Shown one piece after another: positions 13,106 to 26,120 of a DNA stretch of 64,000 bases (positions are counted from its first letter, which is position 1; each line of letters opens with the position of its first letter). The translations under genes were made by a program, and so were the position numbers. The notes under the pieces were generated by a model. The model did not search any database, was not told where the DNA came from, and saw nothing but the letters and a program-made list of their open reading frames with translations. Source of the DNA: Onchocerca lupi (taxonomy: Eukaryota > Nematoda > Chromadorea > Rhabditida > Onchocercidae); NCBI GenBank assembly GCA_028564675.1, contig JAOVVO010000048.1, positions 124,001 through 188,000 on the forward strand. The letters are read 5' to 3'.

Positions 13106-13111
13106 TTTATT
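13106..13111 (-). promoter_or_regulatory. Polyadenylation signal for the 12-cysteine gene (minus strand)
   Basis: TTTATT on the plus strand reads AATAAA on the minus strand, 74-79 bases past the stop codon that ends at 13185. Distance and orientation suit the gene above. Confidence 0.4.
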
Positions 13112-13184
13112 CCATCGAATAGATTTTATATTGATATAATATTCTATGAAATTTACATTGTAATGATATTTATAAATTGACAAA

Positions 13185-13648
13185 TTAGCAAAATTTAAAA
13201 ATAAGCCAACCAACAGATATATACTGTCCAAACATGATAACGATAAAATGAGAGCGACTTGCCGAATTAACTGCCAAGAAACTGCTACTGCTAGCAGCCT
13301 TTATAGGATTTTCATGTTCATCATCATAATAACTAATATCAGTATCCTTATCAATAGAAACATGCCCATTAGTTTCACCTTTTAACCTTTGACCTTTGCT
13401 TTTTTCTGGATTAACATCATGAACGGATGATATTTCATTGGCATTAACAAATTTATTGTCATTGCTCATCTTAGATATCGAATGACTCGTTGTTATATCA
13501 TCATTGGACCAAATAATTTCTGCCTTATCATTTGACATTTCCTAAACATTTTTTTTGCAGTTTTTAAATCAATTATAATTCAAATTTTTCTGCAGTTTGA
13601 AAATCTTTTAATCAAATCCTCATTTTTCTTTCTTAATTCTTTTTTTTC

Positions 13649-13697
<49 letters not shown>

Positions 13698-16600
13698 TTA
13701 AATCCTGTCTTTATCTCTTTTTATTTATCATATATTTAATTGATTTCAATTTTTTTTTTCAATTTCTATTAATAGCCCTGAAATAAAATTTAAATTTGGA
13801 TAGCATATCAGAAATTTTACCAGAATTTTATCTTAAATGCTGGAAATTTATAACTTTACAAAAAAAACTGAACTGTAAGTAAAACTTTTAAATCACAGTA
13901 AAATTGCTAAACTTTGATCAAACTTATTAAATTAAATTTTTGAAGAAAATTTGAAAAAAGCACCTTATATGGTAGGAAATTATTTTCTTGCATGGCAATA
14001 GCAGCGGTTGTAAGTGCTGTCGCTGCGTCTGATGGCGAAGATGGCGGAAAATGTTGCGTCAAAATGGCATTTCCTGTAAATTGACATCTTGGCAAGAGGG
14101 TATTTGTTGTGTCCCTGAGGACTCGAAAGATCATCGACCAAGCTTCAGCACCACAACCATATGCTATCGGTCGCTCAACACAACTCGCAAAATAATTGAG
14201 TGCTCTGAAGGAGTGATTTTAATTAATTTTCATTAATTACTTTTCATTCTTTGATAATAAACAAACATGAAAAGCGATAAATTATTGCAAACATTTTATA
14301 TGAATTGGGAATTTGATTTATGATTGATTCAGATAAGCATTAGCATAGTAAAAATCATATTGAAAATACTTCTCAGAATTTTCAAATAAATCAATAAAGT
14401 AATTTCAGGATTTTCATAATCTAAAACTTTTCAAATCAATATTAGATTAATCGAGTAAGTGTTATAAGCGAGAAATCATCCATAAATTACTATTGCTATT
14501 TCTTCTGATAAGGCCTATTTATATAAGGACAATAGTGTTAATTAAATTAGATGAAAAAATATAAATTTAACTCTGCATTTTATGATTTCTTTCACTTCAA
14601 TCATGTAAGTATTTATAATTTTCAGATTAAAACTTCTACCGTAATTTTTTTTGCTTCCCATTTTCTTGATAGTTTTCGAATAATTCTAGGCAAATTTTAT
14701 GTCAGTGAAGTCATTGATAAATAAAATAAAACTTACCAATATATCTTAAAATAAATGCCATTTTTATGTAATCTGACCAGTAGAATTAGTTAGTTTTTAG
14801 TTTGAACTTTGTCAAAAGAAAAAACAAAACACAAAAAGATTTTATTTATGAAATTTTATGAAATTTTGAAAATTTACAACTTACTGGCACATTTGATCAA
14901 AACGAGTCAATGTTGCAATGTTAAGTTGACGATTAGCTGATTCAATATGTTTTAAAGTAATTTCATGACATTGTTTTACCGTTGGCTGACGATCCAATTC
15001 AATTAGACATTCTGCACTTGACATAAATGCTATGAAAAATTATCAATTAATCACACTAATTAATCATATCAATTCCATGCTTTATTTTAGTACTTTAGGA
15101 TCAATTTCTCGTATTCTTTGAATTATTTGTTTTTTAATTTTCTTTTGGATCAATTCCAAACATTTTGTTTTTCTTTGAATTGAACTCAATGATCAATTAG
15201 AATATTTTGTTATCATTTTTTTTTTTTTTTGCAAAAAAGAAATATTTACGTAAGCTATCATTCATATTGAAGTTTGCTTATTTAAATCATATAACTCTAA
15301 AATTTTATTCTGAAGAAAACGTAAAAAAAAACATTTTAGAGAAGAAGTTGAATTTTGAATTAATTTTGCTGGAATCATTGGAATATAATTAAAGATTATT
15401 CAACCAACTATTGGAAATAAATCCATTAATTTGAAATATAGCTTCAAAAATTCCAATTTGAATTTCTTAGTTAAAAAATCGATGATTTCAGTATAATTTC
15501 GAAAATTAAAAAAAAAAAAATTACTTTCATATCCTTCGTTACATAAAAAGCCATATGAAGCATCAATGAGACTTATTGTAATTTGTTCTGGACATTGCTG
15601 GCGTAATTTGTAAACGCACTCATTAAAATGTCGAACTAATCTATAAATTGAAATTAATCTTTTCTCTCTTTTTTTTACTTTTTTTTTTTGCATCTCTTTT
15701 CAATCAAACTTGGCGATGAAGAATGAATAACTATCAGCAAGTATTATTAAGTTCTCAATTTGTATTATTTCATATTTTTTTAAAACAATTTTAAGTGTAG
15801 TTTATGTAAAAATTAATTTTATTTTGGAAATTAATTTGAATATATTCTTTGTTAGGAGAAATTGAAAAGATTTTATATTTTTAGTGTCGATTAGAAAAGG
15901 ATACATTATGCTTTTTCGATTTAATAAAATTGTAAAATTTGCATTAAAAATACAAAAAAGTAACCTGCAAAGCTCACGGAATACATATCGTCCAATTTTT
16001 GGTAGCGCAATCGCTTGTTCAAAATCATTTTTCACAGCATCCGATGAATTTTGATTATCCTTTAAACAAAATAATTCAATAAGTGAAATTTTTTCATAAA
16101 AATTAAAATATTAAATGATTTAGAAAATGGTTTAAATATGATTGAAAAAATAGTTTGTGATAGAAACTTTCTTTGTGCAGAAAACTTGGCCACTATTAAT
16201 TTTTCATTCATTCAATAATAAAATATTGAGAATAAGATTAATTCTGATAAGATTTTTGATCATCTTCTTCACCAAATCTGAACATTACATGTTATTTCAT
16301 ATGAATCATTTTACTTGCTTGTCTTAACCTATCATATCATGAAATTATCACAACACATCTCACGTGATTTATTTGATATAAAATCATTCTGATATTTTTA
16401 CATTAAATGTTTTTTAATCCATGAATGTCAACTTTTAACTTCTACGCTTTCGCTTACGCTAACTATTGTGAAGTCACAATCTCGGATTTAAAAATTTAAA
16501 ATGATTACTTAAAATATAGAATTAATTTTTCAAAAAATTATCTTAAATTTGACGGATGTCATGTTAATTAAAATCTATATTTTAGGCTGATTTTTATAAT

Positions 16601-17649
16601 AAAAAACATTCTTTGATTATTTGTAATTAGACATGAAGCAAAGTTTAGTAAGATTATAATCTTTGACCTAAAGCATCCAATTTCGCATTCAATTTCATTA
16701 CTTCTAAATGTCCCATTCATTATGAAATTCAAATCTTTTTATCTAAGCTTTTCATTTTGAGAGATATATCAAATGTGGATAGTTAATAATTTATAAATTA
16801 AAAAACTTCAATTACTATTCACTATTTTATGTATTCTTCCCTTTTTGATGTGTTTTTTATTAAGCCTGAAAAGCCGAAAAAATGATAATTATTTATGACA
16901 TCAGAATTCATATACATATTTAAAATTAATCTCTTCTTGGCCTTTTTAGCGATTATTAGACTACTCTTGGCATCTCCCATTGATCTTCGTTTTTGCATTC
17001 ATCTCGTGTTATAGATAGAAATTTCATGATAATATCAGGAAAAAGAGTTTTCGATAGATTGCTGGCAATCAATCAATTTGAAAATTTTTAAAATAATTTT
17101 TTTTTTCTTTTACAATTAAAAGATTTAGCCGCAAACCTGCTGATTAAGAACTTTAGCATACTGAGCAATTGGTTGCAGGCACTTTTGAACAGCTTCGTTG
17201 ATTCGTTGAGAGCAGTGGAGTGTCGCAAATTGTGGACATATTAGCAGCACTGCTGAAATTAAAACTTTTTTAATTCAAATTTTTACTCAGATAAAAGCCA
17301 AATATTTATTTTTTTTTTAATATAAATTTTTATTTAAATAGAAGATAAACATCTAGTAGAGCTTCAAATTTTTAACTTTGATTTTTTTTTAAATTTTACT
17401 TCTCAATTTTTGCACTATTTAATTTTAATTTTAAATTGGAATAGAAAAGAAAAGAAAAAATTTAGCTATAAAAATTTATTTTTGCATAAAACCACAAATA
17501 ATTATTAAAAGAAATGCTTCAATCATTTCAAATACACTCAAAGGTAGTCATTCCATTTGAAATTAAATGAACAAAACGAAGTAAATTTAATAAATAACTC
17601 GTCATGAATGCATACCAATGATGAAAATGAACGAATACGCGTGAGACAT
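13185..17649 (-). CDS. Secreted, probably GPI-anchored 12-cysteine protein (CPG4/DUF19-like), 367 aa, seven exons
   Basis: Minus-strand exons are 17649-17616, 17252-17137, 16059-15965, 15640-15525, 15029-14885, 14204-13964 and 13541-13185. They sum to 1104 nt in one frame, all GT-AG. Residues 1-21 or so are a signal peptide (SFIFIIAVLLICPQFA). Mature cysteines fall at about 25, 36, 81, 90, 98, 115, 128, 141, 168, 177, 186 and 209. Diagnostic phrases are CLQPIAQYAK, FRELC, FNECVYKLRQQC, YGFLC, FASCVERPIAYGCGAEAW and LLPRC. This cysteine and LC/CG pattern fits the nematode extracellular CPG4 (chondroitin proteoglycan 4) or DUF19-type all-helical disulfide domain; I cannot choose between them by eye. 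Residues about 210-345 are Ser/Thr/Asp-rich and probably disordered. The last 20 or so residues are hydrophobic (FIVIMFGQYISVGWLIF) after small residues (NSAS), a GPI-anchor-type tail. One N-glycosylation site lies at NSS, about residue 54. The role is probably at the cell or body surface. The last exon is the least constrained. Confidence 0.8.
13652..13696 (+). repeat. Poly-T tract of 45 bases
   Basis: An uninterrupted run of about 45 T lies in the last intron of the 12-cysteine gene. It reads as poly-A on that gene's coding strand, so it is not a polypyrimidine tract for its acceptor. It may be a retroposon tail scar or simple slippage. The length may be affected by sequencing error. Confidence 0.8.
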
Positions 17650-20099
17650 TTCATAAATAACAATTTCTTGCCATTTATCTAATCACTATTCAATCCATAT
17701 TTAACCAAATTACTTCTTCGATTTTTCTAAAATTAATTATATTTATAAATGATGAATTCTTATTGAATACAGTGCATTCAAATATGGAAAATTTTTGACG
17801 ATTGCAACGTGAATTTACTATAATTATTATGATATTTGGTTAAATGATTGCTAAAATACAATTAATGTAAATTATTCGAAATTATGATTTGATTAAGTTA
17901 GCCATTGTAGGAAAGTTTTCTTTGATTGGCATTTAATTTGTATAATTGCATAATATGCGCAAAAACGTTACAAACTGCAAATTAATTGATGCCGAAATGT
18001 TCAATATGGCAAGAAGAATGCTTTGCTTGCGGTTGAAATTCTTTTTTTTTTAGAATTTTTTAATAAAACTTTAAACTTTAAGTTTTCACGATAGAAATTA
18101 ATAAGAAATACGAGATTTTCATTCTAGAAAAATAAGTAATATATGACCTGTAAAACAATTAATTTCTCTTAAGCATAATAACTCCACGATTTCTTCTGAG
18201 AACATGATTTAAGATAGCAAATAATAATTTATTTATCAAGCAATAATTTGCATCTTATTTCTTCTAGTAACGATTATTGCTGTTATAAAATTATAATGAT
18301 ATGTTGCGGGCAGTTCAAAGATTATCTTAAGATTTTATTGTGCGGAAATACTATGCATTACTGCAGCTTTAACAAATTTATATGTGGCTAATAGAAGGAT
18401 GCATTGAAAAGTAATAATTAATAATTAGTCATAGAAGAAAAGAGATTTTCAGGTACAGCCAGGTTAAATTGTTTTCCATTTGCAAAAAGTATTTCTCGCT
18501 TATTCAGATATATTTCCAATCTTTTAATAAAACTTGAAATTATTAGTGAAAATATTTTAATTAAAATATGAGATAAATTTATTTCCAATCTTTTAATAAA
18601 ACTTGAAATTATTAGTGAAAATATTTTAATTAAAATATGAGATAAATTTATAAATAAAATCCTTAAGGATCTTATTGAAAACGAAATAGTATACTTGTTC
18701 TGAATAACATTAATATCGCAGATTTCTGTCATTACTAAATCGAAAACTGGAATAATTTTGACATACATAAATAATTCACTGTCAAAATGATGATGAACTA
18801 TGATTTTGAATGAAATTTTGATAATTTGCAAGTCCAATCATGCATTTCAAGTCACAATGAATTATGCAAATGACACATTACCTGGTAATATTTTGAATAG
18901 AAAGCTATCAATCTATCAAAGAGAGTTATTTAAATTTACTTCTCAATATTTTCAAATTAAATTCTATTCTTAACAACAGCATGAGATTCTGAAGTAAAAT
19001 TTTGTGATAAAATACCATCAATAGTTAAAAATTCTAGGATATTTCAATTAACATTCGTATAATTATGATTCTTAAACAAATTATAGTCTTATTAAAGTCT
19101 ACTTAATTGGCAAAGAATTGCATCATTTTAGGATGTAACAGTAGTTTCATCGATGCTAATGCATATTACAATGAGAAGGCCTTTGATAAGCTAAAATTAT
19201 TTAATTTAAAATATATTTTCTTTAATTTCACTAAAAAAAAAAAGAAATAATGCAAGATCGGATATTTCCATTTCGAAAATGAACAAGAAAATGTTGATTA
19301 AGTTCATTAAATCCACTACATTTTTGCTTTGCCATATGCTTTTCTATCATATCATTCTTTTTAAAATTATTAGCAGTTGTTCATCATAATAAACAATTGC
19401 CATCATTATTAAAATTATATTCAATATTTTGTAATTAGAAAAATAAAGAGCGCATCCATTTTTAGCAAATGCGATTTGACAACAAAGTTTTAGCAAACCA
19501 AAAAAAAAAAAAAAAAACATTCGAATGAAAATTAATGGATTTTTTTTTGTGCAAAGCTTATTATTAAGGTTATTTTGCGTCATATATGTTTTAATTCATC
19601 TCTTAAATTAATTTTATTATTATGTTAAAGCATTTATAGATGAATGGAATAACTTTTACAATAATAAATTGTACATACTGACAATAACTTATTACTGTAA
19701 TGTAATTCAATTAATTTATTTCATTACTGCTTATCGATAAAATTAGATAGGCATGAGAATTATTAACAATTTGTGCATTTTTGAATGTGAAAAATTCAAG
19801 TTGAATACATTATTTTGATTTCATACCCATCAGTTCTCAAATTAACTTGATAATTAATCAAAATTAAATGTCGAATTGCCTAACGTATAATATCATATAT
19901 TGTACTCATATTCTCTCCAACACGTTTATTGCACGTAAAGCACGTAAAAAACTGCAGCATAGTATGCTATTATTGATGAATATTATTATAGCAATAATTA
20001 TTAACATTTGGATATATTCTGATTCTGTTATTATTTCATTAATGATTCAATCATATAGTTGTGATATAACATAACTGCTACTTATAATTGAATTCCTAA
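17650..20099. other. Intergenic region upstream of the 12-cysteine gene
   Basis: No gene is supported. The open frame at 18418-18837 on the minus strand is long mainly because it spans the perfect 69-bp duplication, whose unit length is a multiple of three; its composition (Ile, Lys, Phe, Ser, Asn) is that of A+T-rich noncoding DNA. Nothing else of note was seen apart from a poly-A run near 19501. Confidence 0.5.
18511..18648. repeat. 69-bp direct tandem duplication, two near-identical copies
   Basis: The unit beginning TATTTCCAATCTTTTAATAA occurs at 18511 and again at 18580. I see no difference between the copies over the 69 bases. This high identity in otherwise decayed sequence implies a recent duplication or an assembly artefact. 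Confidence 0.85.
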
Positions 20100-20538
20100 T
20101 CAGTTCAACTTTATCACCACAAAAATAGAAGAAAAGAGAGATGAAAGAGATGGCAATTGACATTTCATTTTGATTAAATACTTTAACTCAACGTTTGGTT
20201 CATCCCACATTGCCATCTTTGCTTATCGAAAATGGCCTAATTGGAGCCTAAACAGACATTCATTATCTATGCTACATTCAAGCAAGCGAAACATCATATT
20301 CATTGAAAATTTGAAAATAGGTTGAAAAAGTTTCGTCCCACAGTTCTTCTAATCATTCAATCAATCGAATATAACAGCTTCATTACGTATTTTAGCTACT
20401 TACCAAGAAAAAAAAAAAAAGAAACCAAAAAACAGTAGAATACTTACACGAATTGAATTTACATTCATTTCTCAATGCAACTAATGTTCTCTTTTTTGCG
20501 CTCGTATCTCCAAGTTTCCAGCATCCTTCTGCTTCCAT
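20100..20538 (-). other. Possible minus-strand coding exons (weak)
   Basis: On the minus strand, ATG at 20538 opens 91 nt (MEAEGCWKLGDTSAKKRT...) ending at 20448 in front of an excellent donor, GTAAGTATTC. Downstream, 20216-20100 is open (MAMWDEPNVELKYLIKMK...) and would join in frame from a weak acceptor (CGATAAG) ending at 20219. Composition is more coding-like than the flanks, but no domain is recognised. In an alternative frame, 20660-20455 reads Asp/Glu/Lys-rich (for example EDMDSDSLEDSEW). This could be a small gene, a distal 5' exon of the 12-cysteine gene, or chance. Confidence 0.2.
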
Positions 20539-21542
20539 TCACTATCTTCAAGTGAATCAGAATCCATATCTTCAAATAAACTAATATCCTTTTTTCTGCA
20601 TCCATTTTTTGAAATAACTGGTATCCTTCTTTTTCTGTTCGCTTCTTCAAGCAACCAAAATCCATCTTTGCATATGTTTCCGTTTCCGTCTTTCCTTCAT
20701 ATTTTCGCTGTCTTTCTTTTTTTCTTTTTTTTCAATTCACATCAACTTACGATATATATGCATATACTCATTTTGTAACGCTCAATTTAATCAATTCAAT
20801 CTTCCAAGACATTTTCTCGAGAGTAAAACCAGCAAAACATTTAAAAAATTCTTTCATTCTTCCTTCTTTTCTTTTCTTCCATCAATGACACACAGATAAA
20901 TATATATATGTATATGAAGCATAACAAACACGAAAATTTAGCTAATTAAGAACTTTTATAAAATAATTTTCCGAATAATTTTTTTCCTTAAAAATATTAG
21001 TTTCACTAAAAATTAAAAACTCTTTTTTTCGACAATTTTTTCCTTTTATTTGAATTAATAATTGTAAGGGAAGTTTTCTTTTCTATCAAATTTTTTCTCA
21101 ATTTTTCCAACTTTAATTTGGTAAATCTTAAGCGCCTATATTCACTGAAGGTGAATATTTTGATCAAAAAGAAATTTATATGAATTTGTGTAAAGCATCA
21201 TTTGTTTGTAAAATTTTTTGAAACGGAATTTCAGTTTTGAGAGAAAAATTCCTTCTTTTCTCATTTCGCCTTATTTTCTCACAATTTTTAAAATTTCAGT
21301 TTTAAAAGAGAAATTTTTTTCAGTTTGCCTTATCTTCTCATGAACTGCTTTTTAGACAGCTTCAAATTTTTCAAAGTAAAGAAATAGGAAAATCCATCAA
21401 ATTATAAAGTTTAAATTTTACTAAAACTTTTATCAATAATAATTTGACTTCATCCCTTTTGATTTATGAGATGACCCGTTTGATCTTTAAGATGAATAAA
21501 ATTATTATCGTCAGAATTTTTAGTGAGATTTAAACTTTTCAA
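20539..21542. other. Intergenic region, nothing recognised
   Basis: The plus strand is pyrimidine-rich (CTTCT and TTTC runs) from about 20640 to 20900 and 21000 to 21350. ATATATGCATATA and ATATATATGTATATG stretches lie near 20750 and 20900. No open frame with domain character was found on either strand. Confidence 0.45.
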
Positions 21543-21876
21543 TTAGATATGAGAAAATGAATCTTCTATGCGACTGGAGATGAGTGAAAGATTTGAAATT
21601 TTAACAAAGCAAAATGTGACATCGTTAGTACCTATTTTATCAATAATGCAATCAATAAATTGTTGATGTAATCTAAATTCAAAACAATGCTGTGAATGAT
21701 GATTTTCGTTTCCTTTTAACTTCAATTATTACAGTGCAATTTTGTGAAAATAATTTTTCAACATATTTTTCAACAAAAAAGTCTGCGGATATTACGGATA
21801 TCAAAGATATTCTGATATTAATGATAAGATCATTCTGTTTGATTAACTCACCTAATTTCAGTCCTGTTAAAATAAC
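21543..21876 (-). pseudogene. PDZ-like coding fragment, minus strand
   Basis: Read on the minus strand from 21876 (after GGACAG), the frame gives VILTGLKLGELIKQNDLIIN, then ADFFVEKYVEKLFSQNCTV and IIEVKRKR, before a TGA at 21681-21679. G-L-x-x-G-E-L-I-K-x-N-D-L-I-I-N-I, a helix with F-V-x-x-Y-V-x-x-L and a final T-V-I-I-E-V-x-R strand are the order of the second half of a PDZ domain. A second, offset frame continues with FIDCIIDKIGTNDVTFCFVK, which resembles another PDZ helix-strand end, and stops at 21543. The N-terminal PDZ half was not found upstream, and the join needs a very short intron or a frameshift. I read it as a decayed or partial gene. Confidence 0.35.
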
Positions 21877-24800
21877 CTGTCCATTGAAAGATTAAAAAAT
21901 GAATGTAAACTTTTGGATTTTCTTATTAGTTTATTATTTCGGACAAACGAAACAGAAAATAGTTGGAATGTGGGTATTATCATATTTTAAAACTTCGAAT
22001 CACCTAAACTTAAATAATAATAAATAATTTACCCAGAAAAGATTTAAATATAATAAAACTGAAGTATATTTAATGATCACTCAGCAAGACCAATAAATTT
22101 TAGCAGCAAAAAGCAGATTAACAACTGAATTCGTTCCGTGCTTCAAAGCGTGACGTACGTTATTCACGCTTAAATATATGTCATGAATTCTTAACTATTA
22201 ATCTTTCTATCGATATAAAATATTTTACGTTGTTCTAAATCTTATTCCGACTTATTTTCTTGAAGAAAATCACAGTTATGCTAAATAAACCACTGACTAA
22301 ACTAAAATTATTCGATAAAATTGATAGACTGCGTCTCATTTGAATATTATTATAAAAAATCAAGGACGTTTTCTGAGATTTATGGACAAAGGTCATTGGT
22401 AGAGGACAAAAAAGATACAGGTGAGCAGAGCGGAAGACAAATCTAGGTTAAATGGATACTGTAGGTACAGTTCTGATTATCTGATAAATCTAAAATCCAT
22501 CATCTTCGATCAAAGTACTTTTTGAAGCAAAGATGGCATTTGTGTAATTTTGTAATTTTGTAATTTTTTTATCAAGAGTGTAATTTTGTGAAATGAGAAA
22601 TTAGCTTCCTATAAGATAATCATTCAACTGAGAATCGAAATCAATTACAAATGAAATAGAAAATTCAGAAAAGGAAATGGAAAGATTTTTGATTTCTTAC
22701 CATAATCAAGCTTCATTACGCGAGTTGAATGATATATGTCATAATGGTAGTGACAATTTTTAGAAAAAAAAAAAAAAGTTTGTCGAGAACAGATGGAACA
22801 TTGTCATAGCAATGCTAATAGCAATATATGAATGGTTAAAAAATATATCGAATAGGCTAGAAATATCGAGCATTCATTGAAGCATAAATATTTCTTGGCT
22901 ATATGATAATTTCAATGATCAATATTATTAAAAAATTGAAATAAAAAAACTTTATGATAACAAATGCTTGAATTATTTATTGTAATTTACATAAATTATT
23001 GATGTATGGATTGAAAAATTTTAGATTAATAATAGAGCGATAAATGTTTCATTATTTAAATGGTAATTTTTTTTTTCCAAAGAGAAGACGAAATTTCCTT
23101 GGTGACTGAAATTAGGACATGACATTTTGAAATAAAATCAGCAAAAATTTATGGTCTCATAAAGATTTTTGCATTGTTTAAAATATTGAAAAAATTTACA
23201 CAGAAAATAATAATTGAATTCACTTCAGAAACTTAAGAACTTCAAAGATCTTTTATGCACAATTGTTTGTTATTGAAATAGCACTCAAAAAAAAAAAAAG
23301 CTTTCTTGTGTGAATGAAAAATCGATCAAATTTTAGAAACAAAACATAGGAAATTTTCAAATATTGAATATATTTTAGAGATAGTTGAAAAATAAGAATA
23401 GAAATGAATAGCTTCAAATGAAGAGAGTAGGAAGTGGAAAAGGAAAGTTGAAGAGCTTTGGAAGAGGACGGGGCTCTTATTAGGGAGATAAGCATTCTTC
23501 AATCAGTTTTGTTCGAGGACCGATTTTACCCACTTGAAACAAACTCGGTGACAATTGACCATCGACCGATGACCATTAACCAGCCTTCTTACTTCATGTT
23601 ATTCCACAACCCTCTTCTTTTGAATCCAAGGAAATGACCACTAAATTAGTATTCTTTGATCACAAACCTCTCAACCATATCTTTTACCTTTCATTAGCTG
23701 TTTAACTTTCTTACATCTAAAAATGAAATGACTTCGACAAATATGTAGTTTACGAAATATTACATTTGCTGAACGATATTAATAAATTTCCAAAATGTAA
23801 ATTCACAGTAGAAATTTTTTAATTACAATCAATATCAATTACAAATATCAATGATAGCAAGAAATAAAATCAAACTTCTATATAATAAGTTGTCTTTCGA
23901 GTATGCTTTAATTAATATTTTACTTAAAACTAAAATGGATATCTTAACATAGTTGTTTATACATTTATAATTAATTTCATGAATTGTTCAAATAGGTTAA
24001 TGATTACCTAATATAGAGCTTTACCATCAAACATTCAATATTTGATTCAATTTTATCCAAACTAATCAACAAATAAATTAATCTTAATTATATTATATTA
24101 TACTAATGATAAAGCTATGAAAGTGAAAATGATAACATTTTATCAGTGTAATCAAATATTAGAAATATTGGATTTGCACTTTTTTTGCTTTGTTTTTATC
24201 GCTATTGGCTCTAAAAATTTGAGAAAATATTTTTTCTATCTCTTTTCTAAGATTTCTGCAGAATTTCAAATATAACCATAAATTGATTATTGTTTTAGAA
24301 CTATCTGCATATAGATTAGTTTCTGCAAGAAGAAATAATCCATCGAAAATTCTCATTCCCAACTATGACCATTTTTCTTCTCTTTCTTCCATCACGAACT
24401 ACTAAATACTTCCTTTAAAGTTAGACATAAAACTAAAATTTAACTTTCTTTTTCATGAAATAAATGAACTTACAGAAAACTTGCAAATATCTAGCTACAA
24501 AATTTGCTTGCAATGATTTGATTTCAACAAACTAACGTCCAATTTTTTCTTTTTTTTTTTTTTTTTTGGTTTTTCGAGAATTAAATGAAGATTTCTTGTT
24601 AGAAGTTTAAAGTTTGATGAAGTCATTGCATTAAGTTTGTTACATTTATCATCCAAATTACCGAAAGTGAGAAAAATAAATTGATTTTCGCTTCAGAAGA
24701 AACTGAAAATTGAAAAGTTAATTAAATTTATTTTCAATATGAATGAAAAGTTAAATGCGACTATATAAAGAAGCCAAACTTGGCTATACAAGCTTTGACA

Positions 24801-25027
24801 GCTTTTGGAGCCAAATTCTTTTGTTCAATATGTTTATTGATGATAATTTGAAAAAGCACAGTTTGAGAGATAAATGACCAATCAAATTGCATCGATTTTT
24901 TTGTCTAAAAATTCGGATGATTTGTCTCGGTATATTTGAATATTATCGAATTTTTATCACTTTTCATATCATCAGAAGGTTTTCTCCTGTGGTAAATTCT
25001 GATATAATGAAAATAATAGTACTCAAA

Positions 25028-25056
25028 AAAATAAATAAATAAATAAATAAATAAAT
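25028..25056. repeat. (AAAT)n microsatellite
   Basis: About seven uninterrupted AAAT units follow a short A run. It is simple-sequence DNA in an intergenic setting. Confidence 0.9.
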
Positions 25057-26089
25057 TCCAATAATTTAGAATAAGAATTATCGAGTAATATATGATAAAA
25101 TTTAATGAACCAAAATTAGTACTTGAATGAAAATGGAATACTTAAAATAATAATTTCTATTTCATTTCTTTTTTAGAAGCAGTTTTGATTGGATTGATCC
25201 GGATTCATTTGCAAAATGAGAATATGCTTACTTCGGGAATAAAAAAAATTATTTATTTCAATTTTTTATAACGATATGATATAGTAGTCCGAAAATGTCC
25301 TTTCTAGAATTAAAAAATATTGATTGAAAAATTTAAAAAAAATGATAACTTTTCACAAATTTTAAAAAGCTATTTTCATCGAACGATCAGTGCACTATTA
25401 GTGATATTGCACGCTAAACAAATAATTAAATCTTGAGCTACTTTTAAATTCAAACTAAAATTATTCAAAATTCCAATTATTATATTTTCGGAATAAATTA
25501 GTAGATAAATGCAATTTATATGTGCTTCCTTGTAAATTTCTATGATATTTTTTCAACATAATTTACATTCAACGAATGAATTTTCAAAAAATTTCGATCA
25601 TAATTTTTTACTTTATGCTTCGAAGTTTAAAAAAATCTGTAAGTTTGCATTGCAGAAATTTTCTTTTCATCATTCAAAATATAAATAAAAATTATAGCAA
25701 TGTTAATTCGATAATAAAATATTAAAAAATCTATTTTCAATTAATTGGCTAATTGAAAAGTACAATCAATTTTAATTTCACTTCTATATTAGCTAATTGA
25801 AAAATATCGTCAAATTTTGAATTTACTTCTAAAAATTTGAATTTAAGCAAAGTACGAGACAAAAAATCTATGTCGCATTTTTTTGAAAACTGATAATTAA
25901 CCGGAACTGATGAGTGGTTTTGAAAGACCGGAAAACATAATAATGATCTTTCACACAACAGCCAATAACCACTCATTAACCTTGGGAAACGAAAAATAAT
26001 AATTTGAATCGCATCTCGAATAATGCTTTTTAAAAAATAAATGTAAGAAATATTTTGTCAACAAGAAATTTCACAAAAACAAAAAAGTG

Positions 26090-26113
<24 letters not shown>
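26090..26113. repeat. (AG)n microsatellite
   Basis: About twelve AG dinucleotide units, followed by an AAAGAGAAA-type degenerate tail. Confidence 0.9.

Positions 26114-26120
<7 letters not shown>

Noticed and set aside
18418..18837. Minus-strand open frame of 139 codons
   Set aside because: Its length comes from the 69-bp duplication and A+T-rich composition. There is no domain, and the start and end are arbitrary.
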